This document shows positions 11,906 through 22,976 of a DNA stretch of 64,000 nucleotides, in pieces; the stretch's first letter is position 1; each line of letters begins with the position of its first letter. Under the pieces are notes generated by a model. The model did no database searches. It worked only from the letters and a program-made list of their open reading frames with translations, and was not told the origin of the DNA. This stretch comes from Acorus gramineus (taxonomy: Eukaryota; Streptophyta; Magnoliopsida; Acorales; Acoraceae): positions 20,234,162 to 20,298,161 of the forward strand of contig CM060855.1 of the NCBI GenBank assembly GCA_030737835.1, in the 5' to 3' direction. Position numbers and translations under genes: made by a program.

Positions 11906-13480
11906 CGACATAGACGTCGTCTCTGCGACTGTAACCCCTCTACTTGCCCGGTCCTCGCCTTAAGATGCTCAGTGGCAACCTTGAGCTTCTTTTCCAACTC
12001 GTTTAGCTCAACCTACAAGGGAAAGCATCATTTAGAACACAAAAGAAGAAGCAAAAGAGAAGAAAAGAAGAGAAAAGAGAATTTTTCTTACATAGGCGTC
12101 CGGGATCTCCTCCTCCATAGTGCCAAGGATTTTGACATATTCCTGGCTATGCCAAGCCATGTACTCCTCGCTACTCATCACCTCAGGACGACGCTCGACC
12201 AAGGTCCCTCCTCTCTCCCATCCCGTCACATATGTTTCATAATTCCTCGGGAGATTGGTATCCTGAGGAATACCAGCCACTCGGATCGGACGACGCTTCG
12301 GTAGAGAGTTAGGAACCCACTGATGGTACCCAAGCTGACGGACGACCCAGCTGATTGCGTGGAAAATGACCTCATTAAAATAGATCAGCCAGACATCTCT
12401 CGACAACGCCTCAGGGACCGCTTCCTCCGTGTAGGGCCTCCAAGTCATCTACAATATACAACGGACATAAGAAGAGAGCTTAGACCAAAAATTTTTATAA
12501 AAGCTAACAATCAAGAATTTATACCTCTTCTTCTTTCAAAACACGGAAGGCCTCTCGAAATTGCGCTAGACGACGCAGACGAGAAGACCCTGGAGGTGCC
12601 CACCTCATAGCCCAAGGGAGAGCACGGTTGGAGGGCGCCGGAGTCGGATGGTTGATAGCAAAGTGCTCATATCCAAAGACCTACAGGAGAAAAATTATCA
12701 GAATCAAGTGAAACAAATCAAAAAATCTCTATATCTCTCTTTCACTAATTTTTACCTGAAGAAAGGCCGCAAACCCACCGAGGTTCTTACCCTCGGTCCT
12801 CTTCACCTTCTTCGAGAGCTCCGTGAAGAGGTGGGCAAGCATCGCAGCCCCCCAAGCAAAGCGCCCCATGGTCTCCATATCCCTCATCAGCAGCAAGAAA
12901 TGTGAAGAGACCTTGTCCGAGGCCGTTGGGAAGAGGACCCTACCAAAGAAGTAGAGGAAGAACGCTATCAACTCTCTCTGTGCCCTCTACGGACGCGCGA
13001 CTGCCTCCCTCGCCTCGATCATCAACCTCCTCCTCTCATAACTGGCCGCTACTTTGCCCTTCTAGCGCTACGTGAAAGAACCGAGGCCATACCACCTTGA
13101 CAACTGGCCTAGAGGGATTCGGTTCAGCATCCTCTCCCGCTCCACGAACTCCCACTCCCCAATCAGCTCTTGGAAGAGGGCCTTGTAATCAGCACGGGTA
13201 GCCGCAATCACCACCTCTCCTAAAATTTGAAGACCAGTGATCCGCTGGACGTCCTCGAACGTCGGCATCACTGCACCCGTGGGGATACGGCACAACTCTC
13301 CGGATCTCACCTCTCCACCAATACCTCCATATATGGGCTGTGGACATGGAATGGCTCGATCAAGAAAAAGGAACGGAAGTCCGCTCCATCCACCAAATGT
13401 CTGTCCTCCGACCTTAGGGCGTCATACCACCTCTTGGTCCCGTGCCACAAGGCCGCAGAAAGAGACAAGAGAAAGCATCA
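11906..13480 (-). pseudogene. Plant mobile domain (PMD) pseudogene, copy 2
   Basis: Paralogue of 1-2030 in the same order on the minus strand. It has HGTKRWYDALRSEDRHLVDG (about 13450), an HVHSPYMEVLVERWDPES block, PTGAVMPTFEDVQRITGL (about 13260), YKALFQELIGEWE, FFLYFFGRVLF (12971-12729), GYEHFAINHP (about 12665) and WRPYTEEAVPEALSRD (12448-12032). It ends in a coiled-coil, ELEKKLKVATEHLKARTGQV. At least one frameshift near 13300 separates the first two blocks. Here the exon at 12448-12032 is open, unlike the TAG-broken equivalent in copy 1. Similarity to copy 1 stops near 11906, where the Tat-like LTR begins, so the coiled-coil tail was cut by that junction. Confidence 0.75.
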
Positions 13481-13786
13481 GAGGTAAGAATCTCCACTTA
13501 AAAGAGAGAAATTCTCAAAGACAAGACCATGCTTAGAAAGAAATACATATACAAGCATGAAAAATTTAAATACACCTCTTTTACCCCCAAAACATTCCAC
13601 CATGGTCTATCTCTAAACGAACAAACTTATTCACTACGCTCAAACAACTACATAAACACATTTCCCTTTTCTTGTCATTTCATCCATATAAAGCATGCTT
13701 CTAACACTCCTCCCATGATCATAAACACATGCCTACATGCCATCCTATATTACTAAAGGCATATTCACTACAAAAATTAAATACAC
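13481..13786. other. AT-rich leader or intron of PMD copy 2, ending at an integrase junction
   Basis: AT-rich with pyrimidine runs, like 2031-2458. It ends abruptly where integrase coding starts (SPWPFAQWG), with no zinc-finger part of integrase. This marks a deletion joint or an old insertion border. Confidence 0.4.
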
Positions 13787-14618
13787 TTCAAAGTCCTTGG
13801 CCGTTTGCCCAATGGGGGTTTGATATAGTCAGACCGATGCCCATGGCACCATCTCAGAAATGGTTCTTATTGGTCGCCACTGACTACTTCACCAAATGGG
13901 TGGAAGCTGTGGCCCTGGCCAGAATTCGCGATGTCGAGGTGCGAAACTTCCTGTGGAAGGAGATTGTATGCAGGTTCGGAGTGTCGAACACTATAATCTC
14001 TGACAACAGGATGCAGTTCGATAACGCTACAATAAGGTGGTTTTGCAAGGAGTTGGGAATAAAACATCTGTTCTCTTCTCCTCGCTACCCCCAAGGTAAT
14101 GGTCAGGCAGAGATCAGTAACCGTACCATCCTGGACGGGATGAAGAAGCATCTGGACGGAGCTGAAGGAAACTGGGTGGATGAACTCCCCTCGGTATTAT
14201 GGGCGTACCACACAACAGCACGAAGGGCGATAGGTGAAACTCCATTTTCCCTGGCCTTTGGTGTAGAGGCAGTCATTCCTATAGAGCTCGGGATCCCAAC
14301 TTTTCAGACCGAGGACTTCGAGCCACGTGCTAATGAAGAAGTTCTCGCATTCGACTTGGACCTAAGGGATGAGCGAAATGAAGCAGCTTCCGTTAGAATG
14401 GCGAACTACTAGAACCAGATCGCTCAAAGCTACAACAAAAGAGCTCCCCGATGAAGTTTTCTGGTCGGGGACTTGGTCTTACAAGAGGTATTCCCCCGAA
14501 TCCCAAAAACAATCTGATGGTAAGCTCGGACCCAGTTGGGAGGGACCGTATAAAGTCGCTGGGTTGGGTCCAGAAGGGGCTTACTATTTAGAACGAATGA
14601 ATGGAGAGGCACTTATTA

Positions 14619-16878
14619 TGTCACGCCCCAGGGCCGGCCGACCCCGGGACGCGGCAAGTGTATATATGATATCAGTTCACACAGGAGTTCAATAACATAC
14701 TCACACAACAGCTAAAAATGACAACACAGATCAAAGCAGGGCTGACATGATATATACACAAATAGCGGAAGATAAAAGACTGAATCTGTAATCCAAAAAC
14801 ATATTACAGATTCGATACATAATCAACTGTCCTGTGAGAGCCAATATATACAAAGACATCCAAATAAACTACAACCGTGTGCCCAAGCACAGAATACAAT
14901 ACATACAAATCAAAAGGGATGCTGATAGCCTCTGATACTCGCGGGACGTGGCGCTACTCCGCTACTGATGAAGTCCCTCGGGGAGCTCCTCCTTCAGTTC
15001 CGACTCAGATAACACTGGAGAATAATTTTATGCGAGGGGTGAGCCACACGCTCAGTGAACAGCACAACCCATGCATCACAGTTTATATTAACCACAACCA
15101 GAGTTTTATTAATCAAGCCACAAAATGGCAGGAACTACACAAATCCAGTGGGTCGCTATCGCCAACCCAACTACACCCTCACCCTCACCCCTCAATAGGT
15201 TACAAAGGATATTGGGACTTACAAACCAGTGGGTTGCTATCGCCAACCCACTACACCCTCACCCTCACCCCTCAATAGGTGACATAGGATGTTGGAACTT
15301 ACAATCCAGTGGGTCGCTACATCGCCGGCCCACCGCATCCCTCACTCTCAACCCTCAATATGGTGACATAGGATATTGGGACTGACTAGGCTGATGGTCG
15401 CTCTTGGTCCACCGATAGTCTCTCCCCACTCCGTAGGTCGTTTGGCCACCCCCACATTCAACACAGTCCGTCCCAAATCAGGAGGTGCCTACTGATGGGA
15501 GCCCCTGCACGGGACGACCTTTCCAACGCCGGGGTAGTCTCTACACAGATCCAACGAAGGGAACAGATCAGCCTATCCATCGCATATGATCCACTCGGAT
15601 CCGCAGACAACACATCACAACAACTACTCTAATGCCATGAATTCTTCAGAATTCCTCCAGGGCGCATAACCAAAATGCGGGGAATATATATAATAATAAT
15701 CATTAACAAGAGTTATAATTATAATTATTAACAAGAGTTATAATATTATTGGGACAAGAAACCTTGGGAGGGCAGCATGAGGTCCCGATATAGGACATCC
15801 CGACAACCAAACAAGGAACACGGAGTACCCTAACCCGGGTCTCAATGTTGACCTCGCAAGGCCCCTCCCTATAATATTATATAAGACATGCAAATAATTA
15901 TATGCTAGCATTTAATTTAATAAATTAAACTAGTAGGACACATGCATAGGCCGAGGCTTCCTAGCATGAGAACAGGGTGACAGGATGCATGGCTCTTACA
16001 CATATCATAAGGGTGCAAGTCCCTAACATACAAAGTCTAGGGTAGCATGCATACTACATTTTTATCATGCTTGCATGGATTATACATTACAACCAGTTAA
16101 TATAAATCCATGATGCCCCAGGGGAGGACGGTACATGCCCAAGTGCATATAACGCCTCCCTACTGGGTTGGATTGTCCCACTCACTGGTAATCGGGTCGT
16201 CGCGCGACCGTCTGTCAAGATCCAAGGAAGGAAAGGAAGACCGGGAGCTCTTCGTGCACCGAAACACCTCCCCAAAGCCCTCCACCACCAAGAACTCTTT
16301 CCACCCTCAAAGGGGCTTTCTCTTCTTTGGGTTTTTGATTTTAACCCCTCTAGCTAGGTCAAAACCAAGAAAAAGAGAGAGGGGGAGAGAGAAAATCCAT
16401 TGGAGAAGAAGATGAATAGTGGGGGGCAAATATCTTGCTCACTTAAATAAGTTAATCCCCACTTAGATTAGCCTAACTAGGTTTAATTAGGGCTAAGAAA
16501 GGATTAGTGAGGGTTTAAGTGAGTTTTGACTTGGGTCAACTCAACCACAAATAAAAACAAAAGGGGTTGACCAAGTCATGGGCCCACTTTGACCAAGTCA
16601 ACTCTCCCAATGACTTCTCGCTCGGTCAAAACCCGGATACGCCCCGGAACTGTGAAATTCTGAAACGTTACCGGAATTCGATGAAATTTTCGTGAGCGGC
16701 TTGGAATGGCACCAGGACACATAATATGCAGTTAGATTTTCAATCGGAGCCCTCAATCTCAGGGTGATAGCTAAAAGCCCAAAATTTTAGCGGTTCCGAT
16801 CGAAAAACGAAAAAAACCGAAAAACTGCCAGAATGTCCCAACGGTTACCAGAAGGTTAAAAGTGACACATATATAACA
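14619..16878 (-). mobile_element. Family I solo LTR, intron-less copy
   Basis: Exact 5 bp duplication TATTA (14614-14618, 16879-16883). On the minus strand it starts TGTTATATATGTGTCACTTT and ends GGGGCGTGACA. Length is 2260 bp. Other family I LTRs carry an intron between CCCTTG and ATCTTGAC; here these are joined as CCTTGGATCTTGAC near 16221, one base longer than a precise splice. It lies in the integrase C-terminus. Confidence 0.92.
15140..15385 (-). repeat. Tandem (GGTGAG)-bearing units in the family I LTR
   Basis: About three imperfect units of 70-75 bp, each with CCAGTGGGTCGCTA, a CACCCTCACCCTCACCC run and GGATATTGGGACT. The same array occurs at 25780-26040, 31495-31750, 40245-40430 (plus orientation) and 48340-48540. 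It is a fixed part of the LTR with variable copy number. Confidence 0.75.
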
Positions 16879-16918
16879 TATTAGACCTCGCAATGTAATG
16901 CATTTGAAAAAGTAGTAC

Positions 16919-17440
16919 TTTTGAAATGAAAGTTGTTCGCTTAGTTTTTATTCATCTCGCCATGAATATTGTATGTGAATGAAAGCCCGTTTGAGGTTGC
17001 GCGTGAACTTGGTTATGAACAGCACTCTAAAAAAAAAGAGGTCGTGAATAGGCAATGTTCAGGTCGATTGGATGAGCACTCTTAGTGAAAGAGGTCGCAC
17101 TGGGGACGCCCCATCCATCGATTAAGCACTCAAGTAAAAGGCATGAAAATGTGGAATGCATAGGTTACACTCACAAGATGAGGTCAGTTAGAAGTACAAG
17201 CTTCCCCTATGCCCACTAGGGTCTCAAAGGGCCAAGGCTCTACGACCAACCTCTGAAGGTCACGATGAGAGGATAAACAGAATTAGTTCATTGAATGGGA
17301 TTAAATTCTGAAAGGGCGCGTCCCTATTATCCCAGCGAATAGCACTCCATCCACAAGCATACACATCATGCAGACAAACGAAAAAACAAACAGGCATTGA
17401 AAAGATAAGTCGTGCAAGAAAACGTTGTCTTTACAAAATG
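16919..17440 (+). other. Non-coding stretch downstream of the Tat-like integrase
   Basis: Follows the integrase end. It holds short repeated phrases (GAGCACTCTTAGTGAAAGAG, AAGCACTCAAGTAAAAGG) that look like decayed tandem units, and no coding signal. Confidence 0.35.
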
Positions 17441-17797
17441 TCAGTCATTCTGAGACCCATCATCAGGATTAGATCCTAAACCAGGAGAAAGAGCACTAGC
17501 GATGCGAGGGGAGACATTGTTGGATCTATCTTCATATCCTTGACGATATCCACAATTGTAGTTCTTGTCGACACAAGTCGTCAAAGATTCTGAAATCTCC
17601 TGCATCGGATCTTTCACCGTCGCAAAGGCTTCATCTTGACACTTGTCAGACCGTCCTAAGCGTCGGAGGGTCTTCTGCAGGCCCCCCACCTCCCTGTGTC
17701 GAAGGCGTCTAGGAGCGGCTGACTGGTGGATCAAGGCGAGTTCGGGCGGAGGAGAACGGGAAAGGCGGAGTCCGTTTACCCGAATCCGGTAAGGCAA
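17441..17797 (-). pseudogene. C-terminal fragment of an antisense extra frame (Transposase_28/PMD type)
   Basis: An open minus-strand frame of 118 residues with NYNCGYRQGYEDRSNN near its C-terminus. This Tyr/Gly-rich YRQGYED motif resembles the C-terminal end of plant gypsy-type extra ORF proteins. It lies antisense just downstream of integrase, where such frames are known. Its N-terminal half may be the domain at 22336-22976, with AT-rich DNA and small elements in between. That link is inference. Confidence 0.35.
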
Positions 17798-17809
17798 ATT
17801 TTTGCCCCT

Positions 17810-18702
17810 CCAGTAATTGAATTATATAAAAATGACAAATCAGTTCCTCCAAATTAAATCAAACATTATATTTTATTATGAAGACTCATCTGAAGGTGCT
17901 ACTATCTTTCAATGGTTTGAGGTTTTTAACTTCACTAAAAATTGATATTTAAGTATTAAACAGCCAGTCTTATTTATAAAAAAATTTAAAAAAAGGTAAA
18001 ACCATGCCACAATTACTTTCAACCAGTATTATTTATAAGATATTTTCTAAAAAAGAAGCAAGAAGGCAAATTTTTTTTGTTTTTTATAGTTCTTTTCTCA
18101 GACTTATTTATAAGATTTTTTAAAAAATGATTAATACCATCAAACTGGTTTTGCAGTCTTTACAAGATATATAAGTCATGAATGTCGGTGAATGTTTGTT
18201 TTTTTTCCATCTCATCAATATTTATAGGATATATATGTAATTCAAGAATGTCACTTAATTTTATTTTTTTGTCATCTCATCTATTTGTTACAAGAGTCGA
18301 TGTAAAGGCTGGCTGGGTGGAGATATAACCCGACCTAGTTTTTATAATTATTTTGTTCATATAAAAATATTAATATTTTATAATATATAAAAAATAAATA
18401 AGTTCTATTTTTTTAAAAAAAAGCATGGTTTTGTTCAGTGTTTAGAAATGCGGTATGTGGTTTGTGCGCGGCTAGGATACCACATGGAGTATATGCGGTA
18501 TACGGGAATATTAATTATATTTGATGGTGGCTTCTTATGGTTTAATTTAGTTCATAATTGTATACAATTGTGTGTGGATGACTTCTTATATTTTTTGATA
18601 ATATGCATGGACATTAATGAAATTCATAATTTTTTTTGACAGTTGCCTTTGATTTAATTTTGAGGGACTGATTTGTGATTTTTATATAATTCAATTACTT
18701 TA
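17810..18702. mobile_element. Inverted-repeat element, about 0.9 kb
   Basis: The sequence AGTAATTGAATTATATAAAA at 17810 and the next 30 bases return inverted at about 18650-18702 with few mismatches. The interior is AT-rich and non-coding. No clear target duplication was found, so the superfamily is not assigned. Confidence 0.55.
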
Positions 18703-18712
18703 ATGCAATTGT

Positions 18713-19017
18713 TAAATTTCATTGGGATTTTTATTTTTTAGTCCCCATAAAATATGTGATTTAGTAATCAATCTCTCACTTCTTCATATTATAGTTCAAG
18801 TCTTTAGATTTAAAAGATATGTTACTTATTAGTCCCTGGGAAGGATCCATAACTAAATTATTTGGTTTTCTTATTAGTCACTGTGAGGGATTAAAAATGA
18901 ATGTATCATTTAAATCAGATTTAAGGACTTAAACTGTAATATGAAGAAGCGAGGGATCGATCACTAAATCATATAGTTTTTAGGAATTTATAAATAAAAA
19001 ACTCAATTTCATTTGGG
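18713..19017. mobile_element. MITE-like foldback with long inverted repeats
   Basis: Two arms of about 120 bp pair with each other: TGTGATTTAGTAATCAATCT with CTTCTTCATATTA on the left, and the inverted equivalent (AATATGAAGAAGCGAGGGAT, then CACTAAATCATA) on the right. The centre is about 50 bp (GGAAGGATCC region). It is non-coding, with no clear duplication. Confidence 0.6.
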
Positions 19018-19934
19018 TGAATTGTTCAAATCCCCACTTCTCGTACCAGTGGACCCTCTATGTAAAAGACGAAAAAAATGTCGTGCATTCAAAGTCACGT
19101 CACACAAAAACCGTCCACAGAGTCTAAGAGCAGCATAGTCCATGATGAAATGAGAGTCTATGCCACCTCAATTTCATACAAACCACATGTTGTCATTTTG
19201 GACTTTAAACTGCTCTTGATCAATCTGGTGGTTGATCAACAATCCATGTAGAGCGGTGAAAATTGGCTTACTGGGTTTGGATAGTTGGATCCGTCTACTC
19301 CCACTCTCCTCCGACCTGTTAGTGGTGGTTGTTTTCGATAAATGCTCCTCTCAAGCATCGAAGGCACAGGGGGATGGGGACCTACAGAAGACTGACGCTC
19401 AAGTCAACAATGGTGGCCAAGAGTAAGGTTTTTGATAAAAAAATATTTTTTCACATATATCAATAGGGAGAATTAGTTCTCTATTTAGAGTGTTTATCAG
19501 GGTTGCCCTAGGATCAATGGTGGATCTTTCTCCCATCTGACGACCTTAATTCAAGAGATCAAATATATGTATATTTAGGGATTTGTGGAATCAGTAATTG
19601 ATTATCTCTGGTCAAATATGCATATATTGTTGTGATTTTGAGAGTCAATCCATGATATTTCTAAATTTAATATATATTGTTGAGATTTAGGAAATAACTT
19701 CTTGGTGACTCTAAATCTGAAATATATATTGTTAAGATTTAGGAAATCAATCATAGATAACCCAAAATCCAACAATTTAATCTTAAATACTGACTTGAAA
19801 TATGCTCGTTGTCGGGTGTGAGTGGCCCGATGGGCCAGACTCGTGAGTTGCTGGTTGTTCAATTCACGAACCTTCGTATTTGGGTCATGAGCCACAAACA
19901 ATGGCGATGCATTTAATGGGAGGAAAATGTTAGA
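19018..19934. other. AT-rich intergenic DNA with short imperfect tandem repeats
   Basis: No gene seen. At about 19612-19760 a 60-70 bp unit with ATATATTGTT(G/A)AGATTTAGGAAAT is repeated imperfectly two to three times. Small frames here lack recognisable domains. Confidence 0.4.
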
Positions 19935-20215
19935 CTCAGTCATTTTTACCAACCAAAACTCAGACAACACGTGTTTTCATTTTTAAAAAAATAGTAAACA
20001 TCACCTAATGAGATATATGCTTTAATAAAAAGTGTATATCGATCCATTTCGAGTTGAATGAACCCATTTTTAGTAAATGTAAAAAAAAAATTTGACGAGG
20101 TATATAGATCGTCTAACGAAGTATATACTTTACTAAATTTGTAAAGAGGTATATATGACTGTATGTTGAACTGTAAACAAAATTAAGTATAATAACGCCC
20201 TTCACGGGACATAGA
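19935..20215 (+). repeat. Dispersed repeat, copy 1 (partner at 45567-45840)
   Basis: It aligns collinearly with 45567-45840: AATAGTAAACATCACCTAAT against AATAGTAAATATCATTTAAT, then shared AGGTATATA runs and TGAACTGTAAA near the right end. Roughly 280 bp, AT-rich, non-coding. No terminal inverted repeat found. Confidence 0.7.
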
Positions 20216-22219
20216 AAATGGGTCCTACACCATGATTATGCATGGGTTAGAACCCCATAGACAACATGTCTTTTTATTTCGAAACAAGAAAGAAATAAAT
20301 AAATATATAAATTTGTAGTCTTTTAGGACATGTTTGGATAGTGGGACAGGTGGGGAATATGGGTAAATAAGTCTAAAAATTTGTTTATATGCAATGAATA
20401 AGTAAGTATAACTATGTCAAAAGAGGTGAGAATAAGTTCATATCAGTCTTTTAGGTCCCCTAGAATTGTATAATTCCGTTCAATTTATTCTAGTAAATGG
20501 GACTCACATGTCAAATTACTTGTGAACATCTCTCGTAAATTAAACAATAAAAACTTCTTTATTATGTTATTTTTATAATCAAGCATTAATTTATTCCTTA
20601 TCTGTATTTGAATAACTTATCTATGCTGAAATGAAGGATGTAGTGTAAGAAACTTAAAATGAATTGAAAATGATGACACGAAAAATTGTAAATATCTACA
20701 TGATGTAAAATTATCATGACAATGCATGTTGCAGTTGTGTTTTCAAGTGCCCTTTCTACTTGACATTGAGATGTTTGACTGTGATGCAGGCAAATTTGAC
20801 AAAGCAACACCATATTTTGTGAATTTTCATGGCACCTTGGCTGACTTGTCTGACCTGCACCATATTGTGTAATTAATTTCATGTGCTTCCATTTACTAAT
20901 TGCATATTGTTGGAAAATCAAAGTAATCTTAAATAGATCAGATGGGAATGAGCTTATCAGCTTGTAATATCCAATTATTATTGGGCTTGAGCTATTGAGT
21001 CTATATAATATGAGATACAACTTTTGTTACTTACGTTTCATTGAGAAGCCTCAATAAATATTACTATCACATTGGTTATTTGTTTGACCTTTTAAAAAGA
21101 TAAAAACTGCAAAGACAATATTACCCTTTCTTTAAATTTGGCTTTCTTATTCCCAAGAAAAGCAATCTCTCATTTATCGATAATGTATAACCATCTCCCA
21201 ATACAACACTTCCAATACAACATTATATCTTTTAAAACATTTCTTTTTTTCCCTTTTATGTCATCCGCCACTTCAAAAATTCATTCCAGTTGGTCTCCTC
21301 ATCTTCAGCGACCGGTGTCACCATCCTTGGATTGCTCTCGTCGCCCTCCATCATATGAGAGGTGGATCGGCTAACTTTCGAGCTCTCCTTCGACCTCCAC
21401 CTTCTCTGACCGACCTCTACCTTCATTTTTCAGATACAACTACATATAAAGATGAATATAATAGAATTTCAGATACAGATGAGTATATTAGTTTTTCCAT
21501 ATACAAATATAAATTTAGATATAGTCCTATATTAGTTATTTCAAATATAGATATACCTAAATAAATTTAGATACAGATATAGATTAGTATATTAGTTTTT
21601 TCATATTCATATACAGATGAATATATTAGTTTTTTTTATAGATACAGATTTAGATACAGGCCTATACTAATTTTTCAAATATAAATACAAATACAAATAT
21701 AGATACAGTCCTTATTCACACAAATATACATGTATTATTCAGATATACCTTACAAGTATCTAGATTCAAAATAAAAAAATCTGTTTCCACGAATGTAAAT
21801 GAGTTGAAAAATAAATGTAAAAAATTAAATATGTTCATAGTTTCAATATACATAATTATGCACATCAAAAACATCGTAAACTGTTACACACATAAAAAAA
21901 TAAACACAATATGCATGTATTTTTCAGATATACCTTAAATAAAAAATTCTGTTCGCACGAATGTAAATGAGTTGAAAAGATTCATCACATAAAATATAAT
22001 TGTTTACACGAATGCAACTAACTTAAAACGAATGTAACTAACTTGAAAAAAAAAAGCATTATTTAAAATCACATTAAAAATAAAAAGTAGAAAACATATA
22101 AAATTCTAATACATTTGAAATGTAACTGAATTTCAAGAAACAAAGCTATTTAAAATCTCAAAAAAAAAATATAATGCATATTGTGTTCAGATATATTTGA
22201 AGTATGAATATGAATTTCA

Positions 22220-22256
<37 letters not shown>

Positions 22257-22335
22257 ATAAACTATTTATATGAATTTCAATATGCTTCGAAGCCTACTTT
22301 CTACAACTGAACATTTGGAATGCAAAAGACATAGT
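20216..22335. other. AT-rich intergenic DNA with a degenerate GATACAGAT repeat field and a poly(A) run
   Basis: No gene seen. At 21430-21720 variants of AGATACAGAT, AGATATAG and TATATTAG TTTTT recur many times. A 33-base A run lies at 22223-22255 and several shorter A runs nearby, possibly the tail of an old retroposon; no source domain is visible. A short pyrimidine-rich stretch near 21290-21420 has no domain. Confidence 0.4.
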
Positions 22336-22976
22336 TTAGTCAGGGCCTTGAAAGAGATTCAATAAAAGACAAAAACAAAAGTCAATTTCTGTGCTTTGTT
22401 CTTTCATCCTCATATCAAGTTTAGTCAGGGAATGATGTAGACGAAGATGCCCACTTGGGTCTTTTTTGTTTATCGGACAGAATGATGGGGACCTTCTAGG
22501 CGTCTTTCGGGCCCGAACTCTCAATTACCGGACAAAACGATGAGCTTACTGTCCAACCAATTCTTATTGGAATCTGGCAACTCATCTATGAACTTTTCCT
22601 TAGAATCCCTAGCTCTAAGGTGATAGACTCTACCGGACCTCCTAATCTCATAGGTGTATAGGATTTTAAGAACACCTAAGTCCAAGCCGAAATCTCTGTT
22701 GAACGCCACATAGCACATTAAAATCCTTAAGAAGTTAGAGTTGTATTGGGTCGGATGAAGATCGAAGGTCGACAGAAACTTCCTTACTAGTGGGGGAAAT
22801 GGGAGGGTCAAAACACCCTTAACTATGTGAGAAGCATATATGTACATGCTCGAATGATCGAATCTCTCTAACGGCAAGGGAAACTTCTCAAAGGCAGACC
22901 AGGTCATGCTCACCGACTCAGGGATGTCGAATATCTGCCTAATACCCTTTAGGGACTTGACAATCGACGTCTTCAT
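22336..22976 (-). pseudogene. Transposase_28-like (putative gypsy-type transposon) domain fragment
   Basis: The minus-strand frame from ATG at 22976 encodes 151 residues. It has PLPLERFDHSSMYIYASHIV, then TLPFPPLVRKFLSTFDLHPT, RILMCYVAFNRDFGLDL and YHLRARDSKEKFIDELPDSN. This order (PLP, a membrane-less helical core, LHP(S/T)Q, RILM, then a WY/YHLR and LPDSNKNW block) is that of the plant Transposase_28 family. A stop after VLSGN and frame changes toward 22336 break it. The right-edge copy at 63400-64000 has the matching PLPLLVRDF...LHPSQ...RILMCFVAINR. Such frames are extra ORFs of Tat-like gypsy elements, consistent with the integrase upstream. Its own function is unknown. Confidence 0.65.

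Larger units (their letters stand above)
13787..16918 (+). pseudogene. Ty3/gypsy (Tat-like) integrase remnant, split by a solo LTR
   Basis: The integrase catalytic core runs from SPWPFAQWG with a D-X59-D-X35-E layout: D in WGFDIV (about 13822), D in ISDNRMQF, E in GNGQAEIS. The motif is SDNR where SDNG is usual. The N-terminal HHCC zinc finger is missing. After RMANY come an in-frame TAG (14410) and a later TGA, then a frame change before GKLGPSWEGPYKVAGLGPEG, the C-terminal fold. The last residues (RPRNVMHLKK) lie at 16884-16918, beyond the solo LTR 14619-16878. The element is long dead. The WPFAQWG and EGPY...HLKK motifs fit the Tat lineage. The open frame from 13729 to 14412 starts with about 20 residues that are not integrase. 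Confidence 0.85.

Noticed and set aside
11708..12304. Plus-strand frame of 198 codons
   Set aside because: It is antisense to the PMD coiled-coil and crosses the LTR junction; no domain.
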